Shown here one piece after another: positions 34,300 through 44,679 of a stretch of DNA of 64,000 nucleotides (position 1 is its first letter; each line of letters starts with the position of its first letter). The translations under genes were made by a program, and so were the position numbers. Below the pieces are notes generated by a model, which was given only the letters and a program-made list of their open reading frames with translations, ran no database searches and was not told where the DNA came from. Source of the DNA: Fennellomyces sp. T-0311 (Eukaryota > Mucoromycota > Mucoromycetes > Mucorales > Lichtheimiaceae); the NCBI GenBank assembly GCA_025266875.1, contig JALLLT010000012.1:62001-126000 (forward strand). Direction: 5' to 3'.

Positions 34300-35715
34300 T
34301 CACAGAACCGATCTTCCAAAAAAGGTTAGTCCGCAGGCAATAAGCAGTACAATGCTTGGGATTGGCCCCTCTCGCGTCTGTGCTGCAGTCGATGTTGCCA
34401 CGACACCCGCCTGCCGCGTCCACACCACTGTGCATTTTTGAGTTCCCTGGCACCGTATCCGTGTCACCCCAAACGAGTCACCCTTACCTTCGTCAATAAC
34501 ATGAAGCACACCATTCGATAAAAGCACATCAGATTTCAGTATTCTAGCGGGTCTAGGTTCTGTGAATTTTTTTTACGATTAAAACAATCAATCAAGCAAT
34601 TAACCGCCAACCTACTAACCTAGCCACAGCTTTCCGTTTCGAACCTCCAAATCTTCACTGTCCATGGTTTTCATATGAAAGGTACTGTTCTCCCAGCGAT
34701 TACTGTAGTATACTCCGGGGACAGTATGCCATCGAGCCATTTGCATTCGTACAGTCTCACTGAGCTGCACAGGATTCACTGTACCGAAAGCCTCATCGGC
34801 TGGCGCAAAAATGGTCATCTGCTTTTGGCATCTTAGTCAAACGTGCTTCTCCTTACACAGGCGCACAAAGTTTTGATTGGGTGACGACTGTGTACCTCTC
34901 CCACTTGATTGCTTTCCGAACGGTAAGTGGTGTTAAATAACTCATAAGCCATACTTAAAGTATCCATCTCCTGCAGGGTTTTCGATACATCTTTCGGAAC
35001 GGAAGGAACTGTAAAAAGAAATATAAGTTCTCTCCCAGCCAAGCTGTCATTCTGTCAATAGAGGGAAAAAACCTTGTTCGACCACATATATAGTTCCGTC
35101 ACGTACAATGATCGGCTCGCCGATCACGTTGGCGTAACCAGACGGTTCTGAAATACTCGGCACTTTGCTATATGAATCTGATAAATTCTTCTTGTTGAGT
35201 TCAAACTTGTTCTTACTTGTCGTCCTGATCAATCATGTGGATACTGACCTTTAATTCTCAACTTAATCTTGGTCCCGTTCAGGAGTGTCGCCTTGATCTG
35301 CAGCTGGGCGTCATCGGTGGCGTCATGCTGTTCAACAGATAAATAATACAAACTCGTGCTCAGGAATTGCTGTATGTGATCATTGGATGCAAGTGCCTCA
35401 TTACACGGTGCAAGTACTGAGATGTTCGGAATATCTATGAAGATCAAGGTTTTATAATAATGTGTGAGCCGGAGTAGCACCACGAGGCATATAACCCCTG
35501 CACTTACTTATGATATATCGACGAAATGATTCGAGAAGTGGGTCGTTGTCAATCAGCTCTCCGAGTATTGAAGTGCGAGGGTCCGATTTTATAGCGTCAA
35601 TTATGGTTTGGGGCGTGATTGGCTGTTGTTCGCTTTCATATTTGGAAGTAGATATACTACACAGGACAGACGATGGTGCCACCAGCAGAAGCAAAAGTAT
35701 GCAGAATGCGACCAT
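34300..35715 (-). CDS. Secreted fasciclin (FAS1) protein, two domains
   Basis: Extracellular adhesion-type protein of 353 residues. Six exons: 35715-35508, 35434-35249, 35177-35073, 35008-34905, 34818-34620 and 34559-34300. MVAFCILLLLLVAPSSVLCS is a clear signal peptide. The first FAS1 domain has ISVLAPCNEAL and ends with IVRDGTIYVVEQ. The second has MTIFAPADEAFG and ends with NGVLHVIDEG, both close to the FAS1 H1 and H2 boxes. The end is hydrophobic (PSIVLLIACGLTFFG) after a small-residue stretch, as in a GPI-anchor signal. A cryptic intron near the last domain end cannot be excluded but does not change the tail frame. The upstream codon at 35745 is TTG, so 35715 is the start. Confidence 0.85.
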
Positions 35716-38700
35716 ACTTGGAAGTCGTATGGTAGGCAGGAGCAAGTTATGGATACAGTGTTATGGTTTGATGTTGCTGTTACGCTGTTGCTTCGTCCCT
35801 TGGACTGTTAAAAATCTATATCGTATACAATGTTAAACCGGTTAAAGATAAAGGGCAGCAGTGAAAAGGAGAGTTTCCGGAATGTAAGGAGAATAGCTCT
35901 GCTTTTTAAAGCATTACTTAGGACAATCGGTACTGAAAAAGAACAGTGGTGGTAGTACTTGGTGCACTCTCCTTGCAGCGTCCTAGATCTGCAGAGACGG
36001 ACTCATTCTCATCAATCACGCATAAATAGCCATTGATCGTGACACAGGTCTTAATCTGACGATGTATTGGTTTGAGCAAATTGCTTTATTATCAGCACAT
36101 CATTTATTACCGATGAATTTAGTCACTAATAAATGATTGCATATGATTAGGTTTACTTATCAAAAATGCCACAAACCTATCTTGAGTTGGTGGTGGCGGA
36201 GTACCTATGGCCGAGCTGCTCATCTGTCACTGTAAACGCGTAGAATGTGGCTCGAAAATCGAAGTTAAATATAGAAAGCAATAATTGGATGTAAAAAGAA
36301 AGCAACGGTCGTCGGACATGATTTAGCTTAGATTGCAAAATACTGAGAAAGATAAATGAAGTAAAACCATCGCTGATAATGATGTAGACTGATAAAATTT
36401 ACAGCAGTCATTTCTCCACGCACGTATTTGGTATCCTTGGAGTTGCTCGTGTGCGTATCAAATCTCCATACTAAAACTCTTACCCAATATTAACTCTGTC
36501 CAACAGTAATCGTTCAAATCTAGAATGTTATTTAATTTAGTACACGTAAACATATATCTGCCTGTATAAGTGGTTACGTTACAGAACTCATTGAATGAAT
36601 CGATTTATACCAATCATACACTTCTTTGCTTTGCTCAATGGACATCAACATTGCCATAGTCGCCCGGATATGAGTATTATACCCAGCGAAACGATACATA
36701 ACAGATGAGGCATAGCAATATGATCATTAGGATATCTTTTTATTGCTCTGCACTGGACAAACTATTGGCGGATATCGAAGCTCTAATAAAATTCACAAAT
36801 ATATTCAGCAGGTAGATAGACAATTTTTATTTCCCAAGCGGCCATAAGGATGGAGCCTTATGAATGGCAGAGCCGTCCTATTTGCTTTGTACAGCATGCC
36901 GAAGAAGGATAAAAGTATATTTTTTTAACGATATGTAAACCTCCCAGTCATATGAAGATCGACCATATGGATTTAATTCTGACAATCGTGATAGTGCAAC
37001 GTCATTACTCGGACTTATAAGAAAAGTGTCACCGCATGATTACCTAGAAATGGTATAGTCTGCCGGGAACAGTAATAAGATCTTGCTCCAAAGCACCTAC
37101 CATCAAGTTGACAATGCGGTGGTCAACCGCAGTGTTGATAAAGACATTCACCCGGCTTACATATATGAAGTATGAAGCTCGTTGCTAGGCTCTTCTCCTG
37201 CTGAACCTTTTAAGTTCACAAGCGAGAAGGGAAAGTCTTCAACTAATTCCGTTTAATTACCACATGGGGTGGCCAAGAATGAGGACGTTGAGACTCATTA
37301 CATGCTGCTCCTTTCGGTTTATGTTGCCATTTCCTTTTCAGGATGCACGTCACCTTTGTGTTTGACCTCTATTCTATTATATGGTGCATCTGCACCCTCC
37401 ATTATCTTCCGCACTCGGATCTTTTACTAATTGTACTTCCAACTTGCCTCACACTGTACCTCCGGCACTGCCCATTTTACCCACTGTCAGCTTATTCGCA
37501 GAAACATATAAATACCTTGTTGTATCGAACAAAACAAAGCATTTAACTTCACCTCAAGAATCTTGATCATACCTAGCCGAAAACTCAAGTCCGGAGCTTA
37601 CATCTGTATTTGGTTAACTCACCTTTTCTTTTCTCTTGCTTCAACCTACGTTGAGGACACCGTTTCATACCGAATTTCTTTTAGATAAACAATTCCTTTT
37701 TACAGCAACGTAACAGTAGTAAATTGTCATTATTGCGCTGGGACGCTGATCAGTCCCAATGGGGTATGATCCATGTACATACAAGCGGACCTATGAGCCT
37801 TATAGCAGGCTGTACATCAAGTACTGCGTAAAGAAACCAACAAAGTGAAGATGACTTGGTATCAAAGCACGCTGATTTCGAACAAAATAGTACCCACTCA
37901 GATTGTGGTGTCTAGGGATAAAGACCGATAAAGAAGCTCAAGTCGAGAAAACGTCACTTAAGTGTTACCAGTTGTTAGCATCGATCTGCCAATACTCAAC
38001 TACCCTCGATCATACTAAAAGATACTACGGAAGACTAGGAGGTGCTACGAGGTACTAAGAGGTACTAAGAGAAAGGCCAATGGAATCTATGATGCAAGTC
38101 TGTTATAGAAATTGAAGCAAACGATCGAGTATAAAAGAGCCATTGTAACAACAGATAGCAACTGGTTCTGGTTTTCAGAAATAATATGTGTCTCAAAGGA
38201 TTGGACTTTACTGTCTAATTATACTTATTCTACAAACTCTACAACACGCAGAGTTTGCTAAAAGTAAGTAGCACTACTCCTATGACAAGTAGCTTACAAC
38301 CTGGTGCTCTGGAAAAAAATGTCAAAAATAACGGGAGATCCCGCTAAACAAACCGTTATAATACAGAGGGCTGCTGCTGCCAAATTCGTGATCACAGCCA
38401 AGTTGAGAAATGGGCAGAGGACTAAGATACAGTAGCAGAAGTAGCTATACCGCCCCATTAGCTATGGCAACTATCCAGGCCCACCTGGTGTGCGGCACCC
38501 AATCACATTTTAAGCCTGCATAAGCGCCGCCGCCAGGTAGCACCAGAAGACATTCTTGCTGAATATATATTCATGCTGATTACGTTCCTCGAGTGAGCTT
38601 CTCTGTAATTAATCACGAAAAGTACTCTTCGGAATCCATGCATTTTTAATCTGACACGCTTTCCTACAATATACCTTTGCCCTTCACTTCTACACCACCA

Positions 38701-38724
38701 ATTGTGTAATATCCTCGTGGCACA
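35716..38724. other. AT-rich gene-free region, 3 kb
   Basis: Only short frames are present. Around 38040-38070 there is a small direct repeat (GAGGTACTAA and variants). A TATAAAA near 38131 followed by pyrimidine-rich sequence, and a 38-codon frame at 38319-38435 (MSKITGDPAKQTVI...), give the right part the look of an LTR plus the start of a gag-like frame, but no second LTR was found. Another promoter-like stretch with TATAAATA lies near 37505. I see no tRNA or other RNA gene. Confidence 0.35.
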
Positions 38725-38918
38725 ATGCAGAATAGTTTTGGAGGTAAAAGCCCTGGTAAGTTGTCGCTTATGAGTAATAGATTTTCTCGCCATTAGGCTA
38801 CTATACCATGCTAATCCTTAGGCTTAAAATTCACCTTGCCGGATACTGTTGGCATGCGAATGACTGGGCCAATCAAAAGAAGTGCACCTTCCCCCAAATC
38901 TTTTACGTTCTTCTACTA

Positions 38919-40274
38919 CAGTCCCACCCAAAAAGTGATGCCCAAGCCGAATTTGGAAATGGAAATAAAAACATTGCATCTGTTTTGTTTTTCAAATCTT
39001 GACATCTTTTCTTTTTATACAACACAATGTCACTTAGAAATATCACAAACAACCTTCCAAATATTCGGAAACAGCTCAACAATCACCAAAAAGGTCTCAT
39101 AATTGGCCTATACAAGGGTGGCAAGAGTGACCAGTTCATTTCAGATGACTTGGGTATACCCCGTAGAACTGTCAACCGTATTGTCAATAAATATAAGAAA
39201 ACTGGATCCACTGACAATGCTCCACGAAGCGGAAGGCCTACCAAGGTTACTAAGAGAGGTGCAAGGGCGCTCCAACGTAGTGTACGCAAGGAACCGTTCG
39301 CGCCATACCATGTACACCAAGCTAGCCTTGCACATGCTGGAATACATGTTTGTCGAAACACGGTCATCAAATATTTACGACTTTCTGGATTCTCTTCGCG
39401 CTCTCCAGCTCGTAAGCCAAGACTTACGAAGAGCCATATCATCAGACGACACGCATGGGCAGTTATGTACAAGAATTGGACGACCAACCAGTGGAGCAAT
39501 GTCATCTGGTCTGATGAGTCCAGATTTACGATCGTCGGCAATGATGGAGGTGCTCGGGTTATACGACGGAATGGAGAGCGTTACGAGGCACACCATGTTG
39601 TAACCACCGAAAAGTTTGGCAAGGGATCAGTGATGGTGTGGGGTTGCTTTTGGTCTGGAGGCGTTGGTCCATTAGTTGTTATGGATGGCACAGTTGATCA
39701 AGACGCCTATGTGGATTGCCTTGCCAAGCACTTGATTCCATATATGAAGAGTACTGAAGCCGAGACTGGTAGGAAGTTCACCTTCCAGGATGATGGTGCT
39801 AGCTGTGATACCGGTAGCTATAGCCAGTGGTTTAAGCGACAATGTGGGGTGAGAGGCTTTCGGTATGTATTGGCCTGCCCAAAGTCCTGATCTCAATCCA
39901 ATTGAGAACGTATGGAGGGCTCTTGACAAGCGTATTCAGAAGCGCAGAGCCTTCAAAAAAAACAAGGAACAGTTGAAAGCCTGCTTGCAAGAAGAATGGA
40001 GCAATCTTTCACTCGATTTCGCGAAGAAGCTTGTTGACAACATGCCTAATCGATGTAAGGCAGTGATAAAAGCTAGAGGACAGCATACAAAATATTAATT
40101 TGTACATTCTTTTTTGATCTGATATTTTTTTTATTGCTATAAGATTCTTTTTTACTGATAGTAACAAGGGGCATCAGTAAGTGTGATCTATGAAAAAGAC
40201 GCATTGGAGTTTGTATATTTTTTTACTTGATCGCGGTGTTCAAAAACCTGGCCATCACTTTTTGGGTGGGACTG
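38919..40274 (+). mobile_element. Tc1/mariner transposon, 1356 bp
   Basis: Inverted ends beginning CAGTCCCACCCAAAAAGTGA (about 27 bp; 38919-38945 and 40248-40274) are flanked by TA at 38917-38918 and 40275-40276, the Tc1/mariner target duplication. The element encodes one transposase on the + strand, now frameshifted. The length and single gene are normal for Tc1. Confidence 0.93.
39027..40098 (+). pseudogene. Tc1-type transposase with one-base frameshift
   Basis: DDE transposase of the Tc1 group. The N-terminal paired-like helix-turn-helix is seen (LIIGLYKGGKSDQFISDDLG, then TVNRIVNKYKKTG), followed by the APRSGRPTK hinge. Catalytic residues are Asp in IWSDESRF, Asp in FTFQDDGAS and Glu in SPDLNPIENVW. 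At about 39863-39868 (sequence TTTCGGTATGTATTGG) one extra T moves the reading frame. Removing it would join RGFR directly to MYWPAQSPD. Everything else is intact, so inactivation is recent. Whether the extra base is real or a sequencing error cannot be decided here. Confidence 0.88.
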
Positions 40275-40858
40275 TACTACCTGAGCCAGACTTGGAGCAA
40301 GATGAAGGCGGCCAAGGCGAGGACAATCGTCACAATTTCGGCGATGACTTATATACTGGTACTACTCAAAGCAATACCACGCAGACTGAGATAAGAGAAA
40401 ACGCGACCTTGGGCTATGCCATTGGTGAGGATGACAACAACCGCTACAATGGAAACAGTAGTGTAGGTGAAGCAGGTATCAGTAGCAATAATGACAGCGA
40501 GGTGAGCAGCACCGAGAGCGAAGGCACCAATGTGAGCGATGGTAGTACCGATGACAGTGATGAAGGCAGCGGCACGGACAGTGATGATGCTAGCAGCAGC
40601 TGCTGCTGCAGTATCCACGAAGAACGCCAAGAGGAGAATGAGGAGTTGGCGTTAAGCAGATCAAAGCGTGCAACAAAGCAGGGTGTGAAGCGAAACAGTG
40701 TTGATGCCGGTACTGCCAAGGAAGTAGTTAAAAGGCCGAATAAAGTCAAAGGAGCCCGTTATTGCAGCTGCTCCACCAAGACGATCAACGAGAGTCAACA
40801 ACCTCAGGAAGTAGTTTGCCGTCAAACGCAACCTACTATTGCTTCAACAAGTCAATAG

Positions 40859-41976
40859 CTTGCCCATCAGGGCTATAACATGATATTATATGCCTTTGCG
40901 CGGATCGATTTATGAATAAAGCACCGAATAACCATATATAATCAATACATAGAAGTGAAACGTGATAGTAAGCGTAGTAAATAACATATACAAACTAGCA
41001 TGAAGGTTCTCTCTTAATACGTACTATGAAAACTCTGGAAATCTACGGCCAGAGTACTGCTAATCCCCAATACTGCTGATCTCCAAAATTGTCAATTTTG
41101 GAGATTGGCAGATAAAATAGATCGCCTGTATATCAGCTGTAGATAAGCAGGAGAAAAATGGCCCATAGTGTTGTATGACTTGGTCAAATATCAACCTGAA
41201 AATGTGAAGAATAGAACTCGCACGATCATTGCTAAGTGCATATGTATGGTGCATATACTTCGTTATAAGTATCCTAATTCAATTAAGGATAAAACTATCA
41301 AGAAGTGACGGTGAAGCTCGTTTCAGGACGTCATTAAAGCCCTTGTAACCCCCAGTTACCCGGTGCACCACTTTGCGGTGGCAGGGCATCCACATGCAAA
41401 CATCAGTGTAAAGGTAAGTGAGGAAATGATAACAACTATATAGTTATTAGAGATGTCGAAGGTCGAAAATGCTGAAGCTTGCGGATTGCTGATGCAAAGT
41501 ACATACGATATGTTTTATATTTTAGCTCAAACCTGGCGGATCATACGGGATATGACTGGACAGTATTCAAGAAGGATGTTGTGTACACGCCACTGTACTG
41601 TAGGTGGACGACAAATGCGGTTAGTGTTGCCGCGTTTAGCAATGAGTGTAGTTGCCAACTGAAGCTGGGACCAATCGCAGCACTCTAGTACTGAGATATC
41701 TGACGGTGTCGTTGGGGCAAATCAACTGGATCAGAAATTGAATTGCATGCGTTGTAGTAAAATCCTCTTATAGGTCTTGACTTTTCTCATTTGCTATCAT
41801 AATGCGTGGCTGAATACTCTCACCTCCCGTACAACGCTTTACAAGGTTATCACCCACTTAAACAGTTTTCATTTGTTCAGATCCAGTTACCATAAGCGTG
41901 CACACACTATATATGTGTTGCGGAGCCTTGCTGCCATTCAATAATTCGTACTTCTTTCACTTTCTAGAATCTCAAC
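40859..41976. other. Gene-free region before KIN17
   Basis: AT-rich with scattered stops in all frames. It contains the 41079-41105 hairpin. The last 100 bases hold the KIN17 leader. No RNA gene is recognised. Confidence 0.4.
41079..41105. repeat. Perfect hairpin with 13-bp stem
   Basis: ATCTCCAAAATTG is followed by one base and its exact inverse. The one-base loop makes it an almost perfect palindrome. It may be a transposon footprint or MITE remnant. Confidence 0.7.
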
Positions 41977-42812
41977 ATGGGCAAAGACGGCTTCCTCACA
42001 CCAAAAGCAATTGCCAATCGCATCAAAGCCAAGGGACTCTTGAAGCTCAAATTCTACTGTCAAGTATGCGAAAAGCAATGCCGTGATGAGAATGGTTTCA
42101 AGTGCCATACGCAGTCAGAAAGCCATCAGCGACAATTGCTCCTTGTTGCCGAGAATCCTGGACGCTATATTCACAATTACTCGGATCAATTCAAGAAAGA
42201 TTTTTTAAGCATTCTTTCGCGAGCGCACGGAACTAAACGAGTGTTTGCGAACAGTGTATATCAGGAGTACATTGCAGATCGTAATCACATTCACATGAAC
42301 GCAACGAGGTGGAATACACTGAGCGAGTTTGTCAAATACCTCGGCCGGGAGGGCATATGTCAAGTCGACGAGACGGAGCGTGGATGGTACATTACATGGA
42401 TCGACAACAGCCCCAAGGCGCTGGCCCGACAGGTAAGGAAATATAGGGAGAGGGTTTCTGTATGCAAGCGTGTGCTGATTTCTTTTTTTAGGCTGCCATC
42501 CAGAAAATGGATCGTATGCAGCGGGACGAAGAGGAGCGAGAGCAGCAGATGCTGAAGGAGCAGATTGAAAAGGCCGCCAAAGAGGCGGAAGAACGAGGTG
42601 TCATGGAGCCAAAAGCGACGGAACTGAAACGCGACGAAGGATCACAGAGCAAGATTAAGCTGAGCCTGTCAATGAAGCCGTTAGCCAAACCAGCTGCGCC
42701 AGTGGCATCAAAGGCGGGCGGCAACAAAATGCGGATGATGATGAAGAGCGGGGGCGGCGTCAAGAAGGCTGAACCGCCTCGCCATCTCAGCATCGCCAAA
42801 TCGCATCACTAG
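41977..42812 (+). CDS. DNA/RNA-binding protein KIN17
   Basis: Nuclear zinc-finger protein linked to replication, repair and pre-mRNA handling. Two exons (41977-42432, 42492-42812) give 258 residues. Visible are MGKDGFLTPKAIANRIKAKG, a C2H2 finger (CQVCEKQCRDENGFKCHTQS, residues about 28-47) and the KIN17 winged-helix domain with FLSILSRAHGTKRV, VYQEYIADRNHIHMNATRW and GWYITWIDNSP. A basic coiled coil and Lys/Met-rich tail follow. It lacks the C-terminal KOW-like domain of animal KIN17, as is usual for shorter fungal forms. AATAAA lies at 42846. Confidence 0.93.
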
Positions 42813-42845
42813 CGTTACATGCATCCTCTTTAAAGATCAAAAAAA

Positions 42846-42851
42846 AATAAA
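42846..42851 (+). terminator. Polyadenylation signal of the KIN17 gene
   Basis: AATAAA lies 34 bases after the stop codon. Confidence 0.45.
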
Positions 42852-42987
42852 CAGTTTGCAAAACGGCACGCATGAAAGGCTGGGACAAATTCGCAGTGGC
42901 GTTGTCACACCATTGCCAGAACTGGGCTCAGCTCTCGCTTTTCGCAAACCCCTCCTCCTCTCTCTCACACACACCCTTCTCCTCATT

Positions 42988-44531
42988 ATGCCTACCGACA
43001 AGCAGCTCACCGATGAGACCTGCGTTGTATCGTCCAATTCAACCTCGTCATCAGACGTGCTGTCCGCAGCCTTTCAAAAGCAGGCAACGGTAGACGGCAC
43101 TAAGCAGCGTGGACGCAAGCAGCGTTTGTTCCGCGATGACTCGGCGCTGCGACCTTCGCAACTGGCAATGATGCTCAAAGAGGACAGTGACGATGAGCCT
43201 CTAATGGTCGATGTACGCAATTATGATGAGTACGAGAAAGCACGGATTCGCAAGTCGATCAACGTTAGCCTGCCGACGCTGCTAATAAAACGGTATCGGC
43301 GGGGCACAGTGTCCAACTTTAATCTCGACAGCTTTATTGCCACTGAGGAAGGCAAGCAATACTATGTCGACTGGTTGCGCAAGAGCCCCGGTCAGCGTAT
43401 TGTGGTATATGACGACGACATGACGGACCAGGAGTCGCATGCATGGATACTGGTCAATGTGCTCAGAGCCAAGGAGACAAGGATTTGTACGCTGGAAGGC
43501 GGCTTCCAGGGCTTTGCCAAATGGGACGCCTGGGCAGCGTATGTGACCGGATCAGCACACATGCTGGCAGCCACGTCGTCGTGGGCACCATGGTCAAACA
43601 ATCGTTTGCGCGTGGCTACGCCCACTCAATCGCGCAGTGCCACCACGTTTTCATCGGGCCCGTCTGCGTGGATCAACCCAATCGATACAAACGTCCAACG
43701 CAGGGCCAGCCTGTTCAGCCTCGATACCAGCTCGGTGCGATCCAAGTTCCGAGACCATCATGCGCCCCATGTCAAAGCAAAAAGCAGCTCACGCGCAAAG
43801 CCCAATGGAGCACACAAGCACCATCGCGATCTGTCCAGCATATCCGAAGCCAAAGACCACGCGGCGCCAGACTCAACCACGTCGTCGGCAGGTGGCACCT
43901 GCGACTCTAAGTTCATAATATCCGAAATCGTGCCTGGATTTCTGTATCTCGGTCCTGAAATATCCAACCAAGACCAGGTGGTCAATCTGCGTGCCCGGTT
44001 CATCAAGCAGATCCTCAACATGGCTGAGGAGTGCGACGACGATGTTCCAGGCCTCAAAGACATGGTCAGCTATCACAAGGTGGCCGCACGGGACACTGTC
44101 GAGATGCAGAATGTTGAAGAGACCTTAAAACAGGCTGTGCACGTGATCGGTAAATATAGCTCGGTTGCTATTCTTAACTCGCCAGCTGACTGTGTGTTTG
44201 TTTTGTTCCAGACGAGGCAAAGCGTCAGCATGAACCTATCTACGTGCACTGTAAAGCTGGAAAGTCACGGTCGGTCGCCGCCATTCTGGCATACTTCGTG
44301 CTGTCCGAGCGATGGACGCTAAAGCGCGCGTATCAGCATGTCATCAAAGCAAGACCGAGCATGTCGCCGAACATTGGCTTCGTGGCAGAGCTGCTGAAGC
44401 TGGAAGAAAGTGTGCACGGCCAAGTAAGTAATTTCGCGACGCCCAACTGGCAATGCGTCGACCCAAGTATACCGCCCAGCCCTGAGTCCCAGCAAGCCAT
44501 TGGCAGAGTCAAAATGGCATGGTCAAGTTAA
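42988..44531 (+). CDS. MAP-kinase-phosphatase-like dual-specificity phosphatase with rhodanese domain
   Basis: Two exons (42988-44149, 44212-44531) give 493 residues. The N-terminal rhodanese-like domain (about 50-175) has LMVDVRNYDEYEKARI and RIVVYDDDMTD. The position where active rhodaneses carry a catalytic Cys is acidic, as in MAP-kinase phosphatases, where the domain docks the kinase. A Ser/Thr-rich linker follows. The phosphatase domain starts at FIISEIVPGFLYLGPE and has the catalytic loop VHCKAGKSRS, with Cys at about residue 401 and Arg six residues on. The second half ends RPSMSPNIGFVAELL, another DSP signature. An upstream in-frame ATG at 42856 is disfavoured because the CT-rich leader lies between the two. 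Confidence 0.87.
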
Positions 44532-44679
44532 AAATTATAGTTGTACTTCCTTCATACCACACCATCCGTGAGATATATACACATGCGCTCCTCGTTGTAA
44601 CATTTCCCTGCCGCTTCCCGGTGAATTTATATACCATTAAATTTCAGACAGCACAAACTGTATCCATAATTATCCTATT

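Larger units (their letters stand above)
38725..40858 (+). pseudogene. Possible host gene split by the Tc1 element
   Basis: Left of the transposon, an ATG at 38725 opens MQNSFGG, a GTAAAA..TTAG intron follows, and the frame reads LKFTLPDTVGMRMTGPIKRS up to the TA target. Right of it, a frame of about 190 codons runs to 40858. It is Asp/Glu/Ser-rich with SDGSTDDSDEGSGTD, then Cys-rich (SSCCCSIHE) and basic (RSKRATKQGVKR). The two halves abut exactly at the insertion site but in different frames, so they may belong to one gene with an unseen splice, or only the right half may be real. No family is recognised. Confidence 0.35.

Noticed and set aside
37343..37546. Small frame of 67 codons in the gene-free region
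   Set aside because: Low-complexity, Cys/Leu/His-rich translation with no start context, splice signals or family.
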